Source: Nostoc punctiforme NIES-2108
GTDB taxonomy: Bacteria; Cyanobacteriota; Cyanobacteriia; Cyanobacteriales; Nostocaceae
Direction of reading: 5' to 3'
DNA length: 64,000 nucleotides
NCBI GenBank assembly: GCA_003326195.1
Contig: LXQE01000146.1
Coordinates: 159,352 to 223,351, forward strand
Part shown: piece after piece, positions 17,605 to 27,067 of the stretch
Numbering within the stretch: the stretch's first letter is position 1
How the letters are laid out: each line of letters opens with the position of its first letter
Notes under the pieces: generated by a model
The model's database searches: none
Told to the model about the DNA's origin: nothing
What the model saw: the letters and a program-made list of their open reading frames with translations, nothing else
Position numbers and translations under genes: made by a program

Positions 17605-17922
17605 ATGAGCGAAAATAATATTCAAAAGTATCGGTTTGTCTGTACCCTGACTTTCGGTGATATCTACGGTCAAATAATTGTTTGGTTGATTACGATTACC
17701 CTAAGTTTGGCATCAGCTTTGGCGCTGATGGGTGCCAAGCGGCCCGTGTACGCTTTAGCAACAGCGGGTCTTGTCGTTCTGCTATCGCTACCTTTCTTGT
17801 TGTTTGCGTTTGTCACTACCTTGTTAAATCATATTGAAGTCAGTCCTGTAGGGCCGGGAACCAAAATGGAACCTATACCAGGTAATGTGTCTCAACAACA
17901 ACCTGTACAAGCAACTAGCTAA
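17605..17922 (+). CDS. Small membrane protein, two transmembrane helices, unknown function
   Basis: 105 residues from the ATG at 17605 (a GTG at 17602 is equally placed relative to the upstream GGAGG). Helix 1 is IIVWLITITLSLASALALMG (about 25-45) and helix 2 is VYALATAGLVVLLSLPFLLFAFVTTLL (about 50-77), with a polar Gln/Pro tail. No family recognised. A strong terminator follows at 18023. Confidence 0.65.
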   Translation: MSENNIQKYRFVCTLTFGDIYGQIIVWLITITLSLASALALMGAKRPVYALATAGLVVLLSLPFLLFAFVTTLLNHIEVSPVGPGTKMEPIPGNVSQQQPVQATS

Positions 17923-18022
17923 AGAGTTAGGAGTTATGAGTTATGAGTTATGAGTCATTCTATGTGTGCCATAACTCTTTGTTTTTAACTTTTCACTCCT
18001 AATTTCAAAATTTGTTATAACG

Positions 18023-18051
18023 TCCCTGTCTGTAGGCAGGGAATTTTTTTT
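18023..18051 (+). terminator. Intrinsic terminator after small membrane protein
   Basis: TCCCTG (18023-18028) pairs with CAGGGA (18037-18042) and is followed by AA and a run of eight T. It separates the small membrane protein from sdhA. Confidence 0.85.
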
Positions 18052-18137
18052 GTAGAGATGCTACTGTTACAACGCACTAGCTGATTAATCACCTCTCTAC
18101 AATAGAACAGCAGTGGTTTGCAATCAGGGGGCTAATT

Positions 18138-19865
18138 ATGCTGGAACACGATGTGATTATTGTCGGGGGTGGATTAGCAGGATGTCGCGCTGCTGTAGAA
18201 ATTGCCCGCACTGACCCTAGTTTAAATATTGCTGTGGTTGCCAAAACCCACCCAATTCGTTCCCACTCGGTTGCGGCTCAAGGTGGTATGGCTGCATCGC
18301 TGAAAAATGTTGATTCAGAGGATAGTTGGGAAGCACATGCTTTTGATACTGTCAAGGGTTCTGATTACTTGGCAGACCAAGATGCCGTAGCAATTCTCAC
18401 CCAAGAAGCGCCAGGTGTGGTCATTGACTTGGAACACATGGGCGTTTTGTTCTCTCGCTTATCCGATGGGCGCATTGCCCAACGCGCTTTTGGCGGACAT
18501 TCTCACAACCGCACTTGCTACGCTGCTGACAAAACCGGTCACGCGATTTTGCACGAATTGGTTAACAATTTGCGGCGTTATGGGGTGCAAGTTTATGAAG
18601 AGTGGTACGTGATGCGTCTCATTTTGGAAGAAAATGAGGCCAAGGGTGTGGTCATGTTCCATCTTTTGGATGGACATATCGAGGCGGTGCGGGCTAAGGC
18701 AGTGATGTTTGCCACAGGGGGCTATGGTCGCGTTTATAACACTACCTCTAATGATTACGCCTCTTCAGGTGATGGTTTGGCAATGACTGCGATCGCAGGT
18801 TTGCCCCTGGAAGATATGGAATTTGTGCAATTTCATCCCACTGGCTTATATCCAGTAGGGGTGCTGATTTCAGAAGCAGTACGGGGAGAAGGGGCGTATC
18901 TGATTAATAGTGAAGGCGATCGCTTTATGGCGAATTATGCACCCAGTCGCATGGAACTAGCTCCTCGTGATATTACCTCACGCGCGATCGCTTACGAAAT
19001 TCGCGCCGGACGTGGTATTCATCTCGATGGCAGTGCTGGTGGCCCCTTTGTCTATCTGGATCTGCGCCATCTCGGCAAAGAAAAAATTATGAGTCGCGTT
19101 CCCTTCTGTTGGGAAGAAGCCCATCGTCTAGTAGGCGTTGACGCAGTAACTCAACCGATGCCAGTCCGCCCGACAATTCACTATTGTATGGGTGGTATAC
19201 CAGTTAACACTGATGGTCAAGTTCGCAGTAGTGGTGATGGTTTAGTTGATGCTTTCTTTGCTGCGGGTGAGACTTCTTGTGTTTCTGTACATGGTGCAAA
19301 TCGTTTGGGGAGTAATTCTCTGCTGGAATGTGTCGTTTATGGCAAAAGAACTGGGGCTGCGATCGCCAAATTTGTGCAAAAACGTAAGTTACCCTCTGTA
19401 GATGAGCAACGGTATGTAAAAGAAGCCCAGCAACAAATTCAAGCTTTGCTAGAACAACCAGGACAGTATCGTATTAACCAAGTCCGTGAAGCTTTTCAGG
19501 ATTGTATGACTGAGTACTGCGGTGTTTTCCGCACTGAGTCATTAATGACTGAAGGGTTACACAAACTAGAAGAAATACAACAAAAATACCCGCAAATTTA
19601 TTTAGATGACAAAGGTAGTTGCTGGAATACGGAACTCGTGGAAGCCTTAGAATTGCGAAGTTTGATGGTAGTAGGGCAGACTATTTTGGCATCAGCGTTG
19701 AATCGTCAAGAAAGTCGTGGCGCTCATTTCCGCGAAGATTATTCACAGCGAGATGATACTAACTTTCTCAAACACACAATGGCTTACTATTCACCAGCGG
19801 GAATTGATATTCAATATCGACCGGTGGCGATTACTATGTTTGAGCCAAAAGAGCGGAAGTATTAG
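18138..19865 (+). CDS. sdhA: Succinate dehydrogenase / fumarate reductase flavoprotein subunit
   Basis: 575 residues. FAD-binding start [31 protein letters not shown] contains the His that binds FAD covalently in SdhA/Frd[17 protein letters not shown] and [24 protein letters not shown] hold substrate-site residues, and [18 protein letters not shown] is the C-terminal FAD motif. It oxidises succinate to fumarate and feeds the plastoquinone pool at the thylakoid or plasma membrane. The iron-sulfur subunit gene (sdhB) is not next to it, as is usual in cyanobacteria. Confidence 0.93.
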   Translation: MLEHDVIIVGGGLAGCRAAVEIARTDPSLNIAVVAKTHPIRSHSVAAQGGMAASLKNVDSEDSWEAHAFDTVKGSDYLADQDAVAILTQEAPGVVIDLEHMGVLFSRLSDGRIAQRAFGGHSHNRTCYAADKTGHAILHELVNNLRRYGVQVYEEWYVMRLILEENEAKGVVMFHLLDGHIEAVRAKAVMFATGGYGRVYNTTSNDYASSGDGLAMTAIAGLPLEDMEFVQFHPTGLYPVGVLISEAVRGEGAYLINSEGDRFMANYAPSRMELAPRDITSRAIAYEIRAGRGIHLDGSAGGPFVYLDLRHLGKEKIMSRVPFCWEEAHRLVGVDAVTQPMPVRPTIHYCMGGIPVNTDGQVRSSGDGLVDAFFAAGETSCVSVHGANRLGSNSLLECVVYGKRTGAAIAKFVQKRKLPSVDEQRYVKEAQQQIQALLEQPGQYRINQVREAFQDCMTEYCGVFRTESLMTEGLHKLEEIQQKYPQIYLDDKGSCWNTELVEALELRSLMVVGQTILASALNRQESRGAHFREDYSQRDDTNFLKHTMAYYSPAGIDIQYRPVAITMFEPKERKY

Positions 19866-19947
19866 TTAAAGGTAAATGTATGTCAGAAATCGAGGGGACT
19901 ACAAAAATTTTGTCCACCTCGATTAAAAATATGAAATCATTAAGTTA

Positions 19948-20148
19948 TTAATCAGAACCTAATTGTTTCTGAATCACAGCTATTATCTTTTCTTCCCAAG
20001 CTGGATCATTTAATTTTATCGCAGCATCACGATGACGAGATTTTCGTCTATCCATGTAAGCATAAAAGGCTCCCTTATCATCCTTGTGGGTGAGAAAGTA
20101 ACTCTTTAGCTCTTGGTCGCTCATTGCTGCATAGTTTACCTTATTCAT
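19948..20148 (-). CDS. DUF6887-like small protein, second gene of pair 1
   Basis: 66 residues. MSDQELKSYFLTHKDDKGAFYAYMDRR is a helical segment matched by MTNTEIKRYISEHRNDEEAFRAALQVLM in the protein encoded at 21243-21452. The C-terminus (PAWEEKIIAVIQKQL) parallels the partner's ERDVEALLREKL. It follows the DUF6888-like gene by 16 nt. The family is widespread and multi-copy in filamentous cyanobacteria; its function is unknown to me. The family name is from memory of sequence pattern. Confidence 0.65.
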   Translation of the reverse strand: MNKVNYAAMSDQELKSYFLTHKDDKGAFYAYMDRRKSRHRDAAIKLNDPAWEEKIIAVIQKQLGSD

Positions 20149-20164
20149 ACTTTTTATACTACAT

Positions 20165-20356
20165 TCATGGTTCTATACTACCATCTGGCGTGATTTCTAG
20201 CTCTATTCCTTCACTTTGCCCAGCTAATATAAATATATTGAGCGAGCGTTCATCTAATCGCACGATGTGAATTGACTGAAACATCACATTTGTAAGTTGA
20301 TGGCAAAGTCTATATAACGATTGTAGCTGTTCTACTCTTGGTTGTAGCTCGTCCAT
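20165..20356 (-). CDS. DUF6888-like small protein, first gene of pair 1
   Basis: 63 residues. LYRLCHQLTNVMFQSIHIVRLDERSLNIFILAGQSEGIELEITPDGSI aligns with the protein at 21064-21246 (IFLCQLLSNLYQPIQVFRYDQKLKTLYIQAG, then DEIAVIIDQDGNW). The start at 20356 is an ATG. Gene order, first 6888-like then 6887-like, is the same in both pairs. Confidence 0.65.
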   Translation of the reverse strand: MDELQPRVEQLQSLYRLCHQLTNVMFQSIHIVRLDERSLNIFILAGQSEGIELEITPDGSIEP

Positions 20357-20443
20357 GAATTTTACTCTTTATAAATATATACGTAACAAAATTATTAATA
20401 TAAAGCCAGCAAGTGATACTCTCATAGTTCTGATTCTCACATC

Positions 20444-21010
20444 CTATTTAGCATTCCAAATGAGCTTACCTTTCTCACCCGGATATACTGCTCCCTCTTT
20501 ATCGCGCCACTCAAAGTATATTTCGATTGGCATTTTCAAATTCTTCATTAAGTGCAAAGTGCTACGCCACGCTAGATTTGAATCTACACCTTGTATCGAA
20601 ATGTTTACCTCTGGCAAGTAATGAAAACCAGAGTTAATTTTTTCACCCTGAACGACATGAGATAGAGTTAGTTTGATCAGATCCTCTACAGAAAATCCTT
20701 GTTGAATAGCAATTTCGTGCGCTACATCAACGATTTTATTCCAGTTCGGTTGATGAATTTCCTGACCACCAATTACGGCTTGCAGCACTCTAGTATGGTG
20801 TAAATTGCTTGTAGCATCAGGTTCAAGAACTCTATAATTCTCGGTTTCAGAAACTTGCTGAGGCTGGTAACGTGCCTCATATTCATTCAATAACTTCTCA
20901 ATAACAGTGATAGGTGTATCCTCAAAAGGTACAGCCAGGGCTTGGAGCCTTTTGTAAATGGGATCAGGTATTCTGATAACTGGCATCATAATATATGCTT
21001 GTATGTACAC
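20444..21010 (-). CDS. RHH-like conserved cyanobacterial protein, between two small-gene pairs
   Basis: 188 residues. Residues 10-45 (MPVIRIPDPIYKRLQALAVPFEDTPITVIEKLLNEYE) look like a ribbon-helix-helix or similar small DNA-binding head. The C-terminal 90 residues, including SLEDLIKLTLSHVVQGEKI-like helices and MKNLKMPIEIYFEWRDKEGAVYPGEKGKLIW, form a second conserved unit of unknown role. The likely start is one of the tandem Met codons at 20989/20986. It is flanked by two divergent copies of the DUF6888/6887-like pair, which suggests a defence or plasmid-type locus, but nothing proves it. Confidence 0.6.
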   Translation of the reverse strand: MYIQAYIMMPVIRIPDPIYKRLQALAVPFEDTPITVIEKLLNEYEARYQPQQVSETENYRVLEPDATSNLHHTRVLQAVIGGQEIHQPNWNKIVDVAHEIAIQQGFSVEDLIKLTLSHVVQGEKINSGFHYLPEVNISIQGVDSNLAWRSTLHLMKNLKMPIEIYFEWRDKEGAVYPGEKGKLIWNAK

Positions 21011-21063
21011 TCTATTTTATATAAATGTAACACATATATATACCGCAGTCGCCACATAACCTC

Positions 21064-21246
21064 ATGCCAACACAGAAACAATCGGATACAGCGATATTCC
21101 TTTGTCAGTTACTTTCTAATCTGTATCAGCCTATCCAGGTTTTCCGCTACGACCAAAAGCTGAAAACGCTTTATATTCAAGCTGGTTTGAACGATGAGAT
21201 TGCAGTCATAATTGATCAAGATGGGAATTGGAAATTTGTTCTATGA
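21064..21246 (+). CDS. DUF6888-like small protein, first gene of pair 2
   Basis: 60 residues, homologous to the product of 20165-20356. TGA at 21244-21246 overlaps the ATG (21243) of the next gene in ATGATG, so translation is probably coupled. Divergent from the RHH-like gene with 53 nt between. Confidence 0.68.
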   Translation: MPTQKQSDTAIFLCQLLSNLYQPIQVFRYDQKLKTLYIQAGLNDEIAVIIDQDGNWKFVL

Positions 21247-21452
21247 TGCAAAACCTCAACCAGATGACCAATACTGAAATAAAACGATATATTTCAGAAC
21301 ACAGAAATGACGAAGAAGCGTTTCGGGCTGCATTACAAGTTTTGATGAGTCGTTCTGACTTCTCTACACAACACCCTTATCCTTTCGATCTTGATAATCC
21401 TGAAAGGGACGTAGAAGCTCTTTTAAGAGAGAAACTCAATCGAACTGAGTGA
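21243..21452 (+). CDS. DUF6887-like small protein, second gene of pair 2
   Basis: 69 residues from the overlapping ATG at 21243 (an upstream frame extends to 21228 but lacks support). The helical N-terminal half is related to the product of 19948-20148. The C-terminus is longer and acidic (LDNPERDVEALLREKL). The 4 nt overlap is typical of stoichiometric small-gene pairs, including toxin-antitoxin modules, although no toxin fold is recognised. Confidence 0.68.
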   Translation: MMQNLNQMTNTEIKRYISEHRNDEEAFRAALQVLMSRSDFSTQHPYPFDLDNPERDVEALLREKLNRTE

Positions 21453-21708
21453 TTGCCTATCGCCCATAGTTTAAATTGAGGCTTAGTACAGCTTTGCGTA
21501 AGTTTGTAGTGAATTGACAAAGGAAAACTATTGAAGTTAGGGTGAGCAACAGGAACTATCCTCAAGCATCCAAGATATAAATTGGTCAGCAAAAAAGCTA
21601 CAGAGTTCTACGATCGCACCACAGAATGTAGGATTTAGCAGTAAGTGCGAAGATATTTTCTGTATGCAGTAAAATTCTGACTATAAAAACAAGATTTTTA
21701 TTTAAAAT

Positions 21709-21894
21709 ATGAACGATTCACAAACTTGGTATATTGTCAAGCGTTCTGCTGGAAATTGCGAAATTATCCCCAGCGACCAAGTTGCAGACGATAATCCAGA
21801 AATTATAGAACAATGGGGGCCTTTTAATTCGCAAGAAGAAGCGATCGCTCGACGTGTCGGACTTATTAGGGCTGGAAAGTGCAAACCAGTTTAA
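21709..21894 (+). CDS. Small conserved hypothetical protein
   Basis: 61 residues: WYIVKRSAGNCEIIPSDQVADDNPEIIEQWGPFNSQEEAIARRVGLIRAGKCKPV. The compact pattern with WGPF.S.EEAIARR..LIR.GKC is one I associate with small cyanobacterial proteins, but I have no function. The frame includes one HIP1 octamer at the EAIAR codons. Monocistronic; repeat-rich sequence follows. Confidence 0.6.
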   Translation: MNDSQTWYIVKRSAGNCEIIPSDQVADDNPEIIEQWGPFNSQEEAIARRVGLIRAGKCKPV

Positions 21895-21972
21895 GTTAGT
21901 AGTTAGAAGTTGACAGTGATGGACTTTATTCCTAACTCCTCACTATTCACTCCTAACTTTATTCCTAACTCT

Positions 21973-23256
21973 TCATTTTTCTGCTGTAGGTGTACCCTTA
22001 GCAGCAATTTTTTTACCTATCACTTCCACTGCTTTAGCGAATTGAGGGTCTGCAAGAGTCGCGAGTTTGTCACGTTCATGGAGCCATAAATCCTCCATCT
22101 GCTTTTTGCTCAAATCCACCTTCACATCTGGCGAAATGCCTTTGTGATTGATATCTGTACCATTGGGAGTATAGTAATGAGCAATTGTTACCGCTAATCC
22201 TGAGCCATCTTCCAGAGGACGCACCGATTGCACTAGTCCCTTACCAAAGGTTTGAGTCCCAACCAAAGTAGCACGCTTATTATCCTGCAAAGCCCCTGAG
22301 AGGATTTCACTGGCACTAGCTGAACCTTTATCTACCAGCACCACCAATGGTTTAGTGGTCAAGGCTCGTCCGTTTGCCTCTTCTTTTTCTGCCTCTCCTT
22401 GGCGTTCAACAGTGGAGACAATCTTACCTTTATCTATCCACATCCGGGCAATATCGACACTGGAGAAAAGTAAGCCACCAGGATTACCACGCAAATCAAG
22501 GATATATCCAGCTACCTTTTTGCTTTCTAAATCTTTGATGGCAATTTGCATTTCTTTACCAGCATTGGCGCTGAACTGGTTCAAGCGGATGTAGCCAAGA
22601 TTTCCGGCTGGGGTTTTCTTTTGAGAAAACTTAACTGGATGGATTTCAATGCGTGCCCGTTTGATGTCAAACTGTTTTGTCTTACCGTCACGCATAATTG
22701 TCAAGCTGACTTGAGATCCTGCTTCACCCCTAATCAAGGATACTGCCTGATTAGTATCCATCCCCTTAGTATCTTTGCCGTCAATTTTGAGAATGATATC
22801 TTTTGCCAAAACACCAGCTTTAAAGGCTGGTGTATCTTCGATTGGCGCAATCACAACCAATTGCTTGGTTTTTTCATCCTGACTAATGGTGATCCCAATC
22901 CCTGTCAATTCTCCAGAGGTATCAACTTGCATATTTTTGAATTCTTCTGGGTCCATAAACCGGGTGTAGGGGTCTTCTAGCTTTTTCAGCATTTCCCGAA
23001 TGGACTTATACGCATCTTGCGGATTACTGTAGGACTTGCTCAAGTATTCCTTACGAACAGCCTGCCAATCTACCTGATTAAAAGTACCGTCGACATATTG
23101 GCGCTGAACAATTTGCCAAACTTCATCTACTAATTCTTTAGGACTTGCTTTAAATAAAGCCTGACCTCGCGAATGAATGCCAAGGCTAGTAACAGCGATC
23201 GTGGAGAGTGTAACTGCCGTAGCACCCAAAACAAGTCTACTTTTTGTAATCACCAT
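21973..23256 (-). CDS. ctp: Carboxyl-terminal processing protease, S41 family
   Basis: 427 residues. N-terminal hydrophobic segment (about 8-28) for export to lumen or periplasm. A PDZ domain spans roughly 105-190 (GIGITISQDE, then AGVLAKDIILKIDGKDT). The S41 core has LDLRGNPGGLL, the catalytic serine in DKGSASASEILSGAL and the catalytic lysine in TQTFGKGLVQS. Members trim C-termini, CtpA being the one that matures photosystem II D1. Which paralogue this is cannot be settled by eye; it may be CtpB or CtpC type. Confidence 0.9.
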   Translation of the reverse strand: MVITKSRLVLGATAVTLSTIAVTSLGIHSRGQALFKASPKELVDEVWQIVQRQYVDGTFNQVDWQAVRKEYLSKSYSNPQDAYKSIREMLKKLEDPYTRFMDPEEFKNMQVDTSGELTGIGITISQDEKTKQLVVIAPIEDTPAFKAGVLAKDIILKIDGKDTKGMDTNQAVSLIRGEAGSQVSLTIMRDGKTKQFDIKRARIEIHPVKFSQKKTPAGNLGYIRLNQFSANAGKEMQIAIKDLESKKVAGYILDLRGNPGGLLFSSVDIARMWIDKGKIVSTVERQGEAEKEEANGRALTTKPLVVLVDKGSASASEILSGALQDNKRATLVGTQTFGKGLVQSVRPLEDGSGLAVTIAHYYTPNGTDINHKGISPDVKVDLSKKQMEDLWLHERDKLATLADPQFAKAVEVIGKKIAAKGTPTAEK

Positions 23257-23399
23257 AATGACAGCTGCGTCAGAGGGAAAATAATATAGTCAGTATGCTC
23301 AATCTAACACAGGCTACCACTGTACAGACCTAGTATGTATTCTTAATTTAAACAAAATACTTGACAATCAGGCGGCCTTGGTGGTTAAAAGATACAAAG

Positions 23400-23512
23400 T
23401 TTTTGGGTATGGGGCAGTGGGTACAAGAGGCAGAGGTACAAAGGGGCAGAGGGGAAAAACTTACTGCAACTTAAATTTTTCCCTGCTTCCCCTGCTCCCC
23501 TGCCTCTTTTAA
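23400..23512. repeat. Dispersed G-rich/C-rich hairpin repeat, family C, copy 1
   Basis: GGGGCAGAGGGGAAAA, CTTACTGCAACTT and CCCTGCTCCCCTGCCTCT in order. The two ends can pair. It reaches the ispG stop codon. Similar elements abut the 3' ends of the genes ending at 35745 and 57748. Confidence 0.65.
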
Positions 23513-24735
23513 GGTTCTACCCAGCGTTCATCTGCCTTAATGAGGTTAATTAATTCCTCTACACCTTTATCTTCTGGGACTTTTTTAATTTCTTCTCGAC
23601 CACGATACAAAGAAATATAACCAGGTGTTTTGCCAACGTAGCCATAGTCAGCATCTGCCATTTCTCCGGGACCATTGACAATACAACCCATAACTGCAAT
23701 GTCAAGACCAGTTAAGTGTTTAGTGGCTTCCCGAACTTTGTGCAGCACTTCCTCTAGATTAAACAAAGTGCGTCCACAGGAAGGACAAGCGACGTATTCC
23801 ACCATCGTTTTTCGCAATCCCAAAGCTTGGAGAATGCTGTAACAGACGGGAATTTCTTTTTCTGGTGCTTCTGTCAGTGAGACGCGGATTGTATCACCAA
23901 TGCCATCAGCAAGTAATGTGGCAATGCCTGCTGTGGATTTAATTCGCCCGTATTCGCCATCACCGGCTTCTGTAACTCCTAAATGTAGTGGGTAATCCAT
24001 ACCCAGTTCATCCATGCGCTTGGCAATGAGGCGATAGGCGGCTACCATCACCGGGACTCGTGAGGCTTTCATGGAAACTACTAAGTTGCGGAAATCCAAA
24101 GATTCACAGATGCGGATGAATTCTATGGCCGATTCCACCATTCCTTCAGGGGTGTCACCGTAGGTAAATAGCATTCTCTCAGCAAGAGAACCGTGATTTA
24201 CCCCAATTCGCATCGATTTTCCTTGATCGCGCAAAGAAACTACTAGAGGTTCTAAGGTTTCGCGGATTTTATCGCCAATTTCGTCAAATTCGCTTTTAGT
24301 ATATTCAGTTCTATTGATGTTTGGCTTTTCAAACACATACAAGCCCGGATTAATCCGCACTTTCTCTATGTGCTTGGCAACTTCCACAGCGATTTTTAGC
24401 CCGTTGTGATGGACATCAGCCACAATTGGCACGTCTTGGTAAGTTTTAATTAATTTTTGTTTAATTTCCCCTAAAGCTTTAGCATGAGCCATACTTGGCA
24501 CTGTGACGCGGACAATTTCGCAGCCAATTTCGTGCAGACGACGAATACCAGCTACGGAACCATCAATATCAAGAGTGTCTTCGTTAATCATTGACTGCAC
24601 TACAACGGGGTAGCCGCCGCCAATGGTGACATTTCCCACTTTTACAGGGCGGGTTTTACGCCGCTTGATGGTTGTATCAAAGGTGGCTTGAGGTGATGTG
24701 ATGCTTGAAGTGTTTACTGTGGGCAGAGTTTGCAT
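23509..24735 (-). CDS. ispG: 4-hydroxy-3-methylbut-2-enyl diphosphate synthase
   Basis: 408 residues. Iron-sulfur enzyme of the MEP pathway that reduces MEcPP to HMBPP, drawing electrons from ferredoxin in photosynthetic cells. The TIM-barrel part starts [22 protein letters not shown]. The cluster-binding C-terminal region has [15 protein letters not shown] and [22 protein letters not shown] with the three Cys. The short form, without the plant-type insert. It supplies precursors used by crtB/crtP. Confidence 0.97.
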   Translation of the reverse strand: MQTLPTVNTSSITSPQATFDTTIKRRKTRPVKVGNVTIGGGYPVVVQSMINEDTLDIDGSVAGIRRLHEIGCEIVRVTVPSMAHAKALGEIKQKLIKTYQDVPIVADVHHNGLKIAVEVAKHIEKVRINPGLYVFEKPNINRTEYTKSEFDEIGDKIRETLEPLVVSLRDQGKSMRIGVNHGSLAERMLFTYGDTPEGMVESAIEFIRICESLDFRNLVVSMKASRVPVMVAAYRLIAKRMDELGMDYPLHLGVTEAGDGEYGRIKSTAGIATLLADGIGDTIRVSLTEAPEKEIPVCYSILQALGLRKTMVEYVACPSCGRTLFNLEEVLHKVREATKHLTGLDIAVMGCIVNGPGEMADADYGYVGKTPGYISLYRGREEIKKVPEDKGVEELINLIKADERWVEP

Positions 24736-25050
24736 AACCTGATTAGGTAAATTTGCTGTAGCTCAAATATCAGATTTAATAAATCTCTGTTTCCCAGATT
24801 GCCACAGCTAGTGCTTTTTTGGACAATTAGTATAGAAAAAAATGGAAAATAATACAGGCGAAGAAATAAAGAGCATTTGAGGAGTTTTGCTCATTTGTAA
24901 AGATATTTTGCTTAACAATCCTTTTAATTGAGTAGCTGGAGTGCGATCGCGCAGCGTTTTGCAGAAAAGCTTAAGGAAGCGATCGCATTCTTCCTGTGTC
25001 ATAAATACTACCAATGGTATCGTAATTCTATGACCCAAACTGCAATATAA
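24736..25050. other. Intergenic region upstream of ispG
   Basis: A 76-codon minus frame at 24808-25038 lacks any recognisable family or ribosome site and is not called. Two HIP1-type octamer cores near 24943 and 24979. No clear promoter. Confidence 0.45.
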
Positions 25051-26370
25051 CTATAAATTATCATTCTTTATACTACCATCAGGCATGATTGTATTGTAAA
25101 AAATAGCACCCTCAAAGTTTGTGTCTTTCAAATCTGCTTGTTCAAGATTGGCGCAACTGAGATTAGCTTGCTGTAAATTAGCGTTTTTTAAAGAAGTATT
25201 CTTCAAGTTAGCATTGCTTAGATTAGCACCAATCAGATTAGCATTATCAAGATTGCGACCTCTCAAGTTGATATTGCTTAGGTCAAAGTCCTGTAGGTCA
25301 AAACCCATTAAACTATGTTTATAGTTTGATAAATCGGCACCAGCACCAATATAGGTTGCGTTAGTTAAATCAATTTCAGGTGGAAAAATTGTCTTTGAAC
25401 TGTAAAGAGTATCAAACAGACTACTATCTGTAAGTTGAGCGCCATTAAGTTTTGCATTAATCAGGTCAGCACAACCTAGACCAGTATTTCTCAGATCAGC
25501 ACCAATAAGGTTCGCACTCCTGAGTCTGGCACGATACAATCTCGCACTATTCAAGTTAGCACCAGTCAAGTTAACACCAATGAGATTGGCATATTCTAAG
25601 TTGGCATAACTCAGGTTTGCATGACTCAAATCAGCACCACTCAAGTCTTGGTGTTCCAGCCATGCTTTACTTAAGTTGGCACTGCTCAAATTGGCACCAG
25701 GAGCAATGAAGTATGCTTGAGAAAGTTGTTCAATATCAGCAGGTAAATCTGGATCTGTATATAGAGCATTTTTTAGGATAGTACCACTAAGATTTGCTCC
25801 AACTAAAAGAGTACCAATTAAGTTTGCATAACTTAAGTCAGCATTTGTGAGGTCAACACTACTTAAATCCATACGCCTTAGATCGGCATACTGTAAATTG
25901 GCACTACTCAAATTGACACTTTTTAATTCAAAATAATAATTATGACTTAGGTCAATACAGCTTAAATTAGCTCCACTCAAGTTGGAGTTTATCAACTCAC
26001 CATCCGCTAGCCTAGCCTGTCTTAGATCGGCATCACTCAGGTTAACATTGCTCCCACCATTTATCTCTGATGCTCCTTGTAAGTTGGCACGACTTAGATT
26101 AGTATTGCTCAGTTCGGCACCATCTAATTCAGCACCATACAAATTAGCATCACTCAGATTGGCATCACTCAGATTGGCATAACTTAGATCGGCTTGATGC
26201 AAATTAGTGCTTTGAAGGTTAGCCTCACTAAGGTTAGCATAACTGATATTAGCTCTACTTAGATTTGCACTGCTCAAGTCAATTCCATAAAGATTAGCAC
26301 GACTAAGGTCAACTCCTGAAAAATCTCTCTCATCTGCGGCATAGCGTTTGAGTAATTCATCTCGATTCAT
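25051..26370 (-). CDS. Pentapeptide repeat protein
   Basis: 439 residues, almost wholly built of A(N/D)LXX repeats (for example SRANLYGIDLSSANLSRANI), which fold as a right-handed quadrilateral beta-helix. Two or three non-repeat interruptions occur (near 190-215 with ALYTDPDLPADIEQLSQAYF, and near 320-345). No enzyme, kinase or membrane domain is fused. Such proteins are abundant in heterocystous cyanobacteria and mostly of unknown role; some mimic DNA. It starts close to, and divergent from, the toxin-antitoxin pair. Confidence 0.85.
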   Translation of the reverse strand: MNRDELLKRYAADERDFSGVDLSRANLYGIDLSSANLSRANISYANLSEANLQSTNLHQADLSYANLSDANLSDANLYGAELDGAELSNTNLSRANLQGASEINGGSNVNLSDADLRQARLADGELINSNLSGANLSCIDLSHNYYFELKSVNLSSANLQYADLRRMDLSSVDLTNADLSYANLIGTLLVGANLSGTILKNALYTDPDLPADIEQLSQAYFIAPGANLSSANLSKAWLEHQDLSGADLSHANLSYANLEYANLIGVNLTGANLNSARLYRARLRSANLIGADLRNTGLGCADLINAKLNGAQLTDSSLFDTLYSSKTIFPPEIDLTNATYIGAGADLSNYKHSLMGFDLQDFDLSNINLRGRNLDNANLIGANLSNANLKNTSLKNANLQQANLSCANLEQADLKDTNFEGAIFYNTIMPDGSIKNDNL

Positions 26371-26507
26371 AAGAGTGATAACTTCGTTAAGCTTTGCTAA
26401 CGCTAAATTTATTTAATAATACAAATATACTATTAAGGAAGGAAAATGAGGAGCGATCGCCCTTACCACCAGCTAAATTAGACTTATCACCAAATGCTTT
26501 AACTCCC

Positions 26508-26726
26508 ATGCTAGAAAAAACATCTACATTCCAGAAAGCCATAGAAGCAGTAGAAGCATTAGACCCAGAAGCTCAGGCTATTCTTGTAGATATTATCCAG
26601 AAGCGCCTCAAACAACAGCGACGGGATGACTTATTAAAAGAAGTCGCGCAAGCAGAGAGTGATTACGCTCAGGGTAATGTCCGGCGTGGTTCAGTTGCAG
26701 ATTTGATGGCGGAGTTAGGCGAGTGA
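26508..26726 (+). CDS. Antitoxin of RelE/YafQ-type pair
   Basis: 72 residues from ATG 26508; the longer frame back to 26394 runs through sequence unlike the protein. It is helical and charged: AVEALDPEAQAILVDIIQKRLKQQRRDDLLKEVAQAESDYAQG, ending GSVADLMAELGE, a pattern common among cyanobacterial antitoxins paired with RelE-like toxins. The stop overlaps the toxin GTG by 4 nt. It should neutralise the toxin and probably represses the operon. Confidence 0.75.
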   Translation: MLEKTSTFQKAIEAVEALDPEAQAILVDIIQKRLKQQRRDDLLKEVAQAESDYAQGNVRRGSVADLMAELGE

Positions 26727-27007
26727 AAATTTTGGTTTGGAGTCCGACTTTTATTCGTGCTTTTAAGCGTCTAGTCAAGAAAAATCCTGAGTTACGTTCT
26801 CAAATTGAGCAAATATTACAACAAATCGCTGAAGACCCATTTCAACTCAGTTTACGTAGTCACAAGTTAAAAGGTGATTTATCGGGTAGATATTCATGTT
26901 CAATTGATTATCAAAATCGAATTTTATTTAAATTTGTTACAAATCCTGAATCAGGAGAGGAAGAAATTTTGTTGCTAACTCTAGGTTCCCACGATGACGT
27001 TTACTAA
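26723..27007 (+). CDS. RelE/YafQ-family toxin (mRNA interferase-like)
   Basis: 94 residues, GTG start in GAGTGA overlapping the antitoxin stop. WSPTFIRAFKRLVKKNPELRSQIEQIL is the N-terminal strand plus two helices. LRSHKLKGDLSGRYSCSIDYQNRILFKF and the C-terminal LLTLGSHDDVY match YafQ/RelE family layout, where H...Y residues near the end are catalytic. It should cleave mRNA on the ribosome when free. Confidence 0.85.
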   Translation: MKILVWSPTFIRAFKRLVKKNPELRSQIEQILQQIAEDPFQLSLRSHKLKGDLSGRYSCSIDYQNRILFKFVTNPESGEEEILLLTLGSHDDVY

Positions 27008-27067
27008 ATTCAGTATTATTTTTAACTAAGTCAAGCCTAATAATTAGAAAATAAGTACAGATTTTAG

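Noticed and set aside
17353..17673. Minus-strand frame of 106 codons
   Set aside because: Overlaps the start of the two-helix membrane protein and lacks any family or ribosome site.
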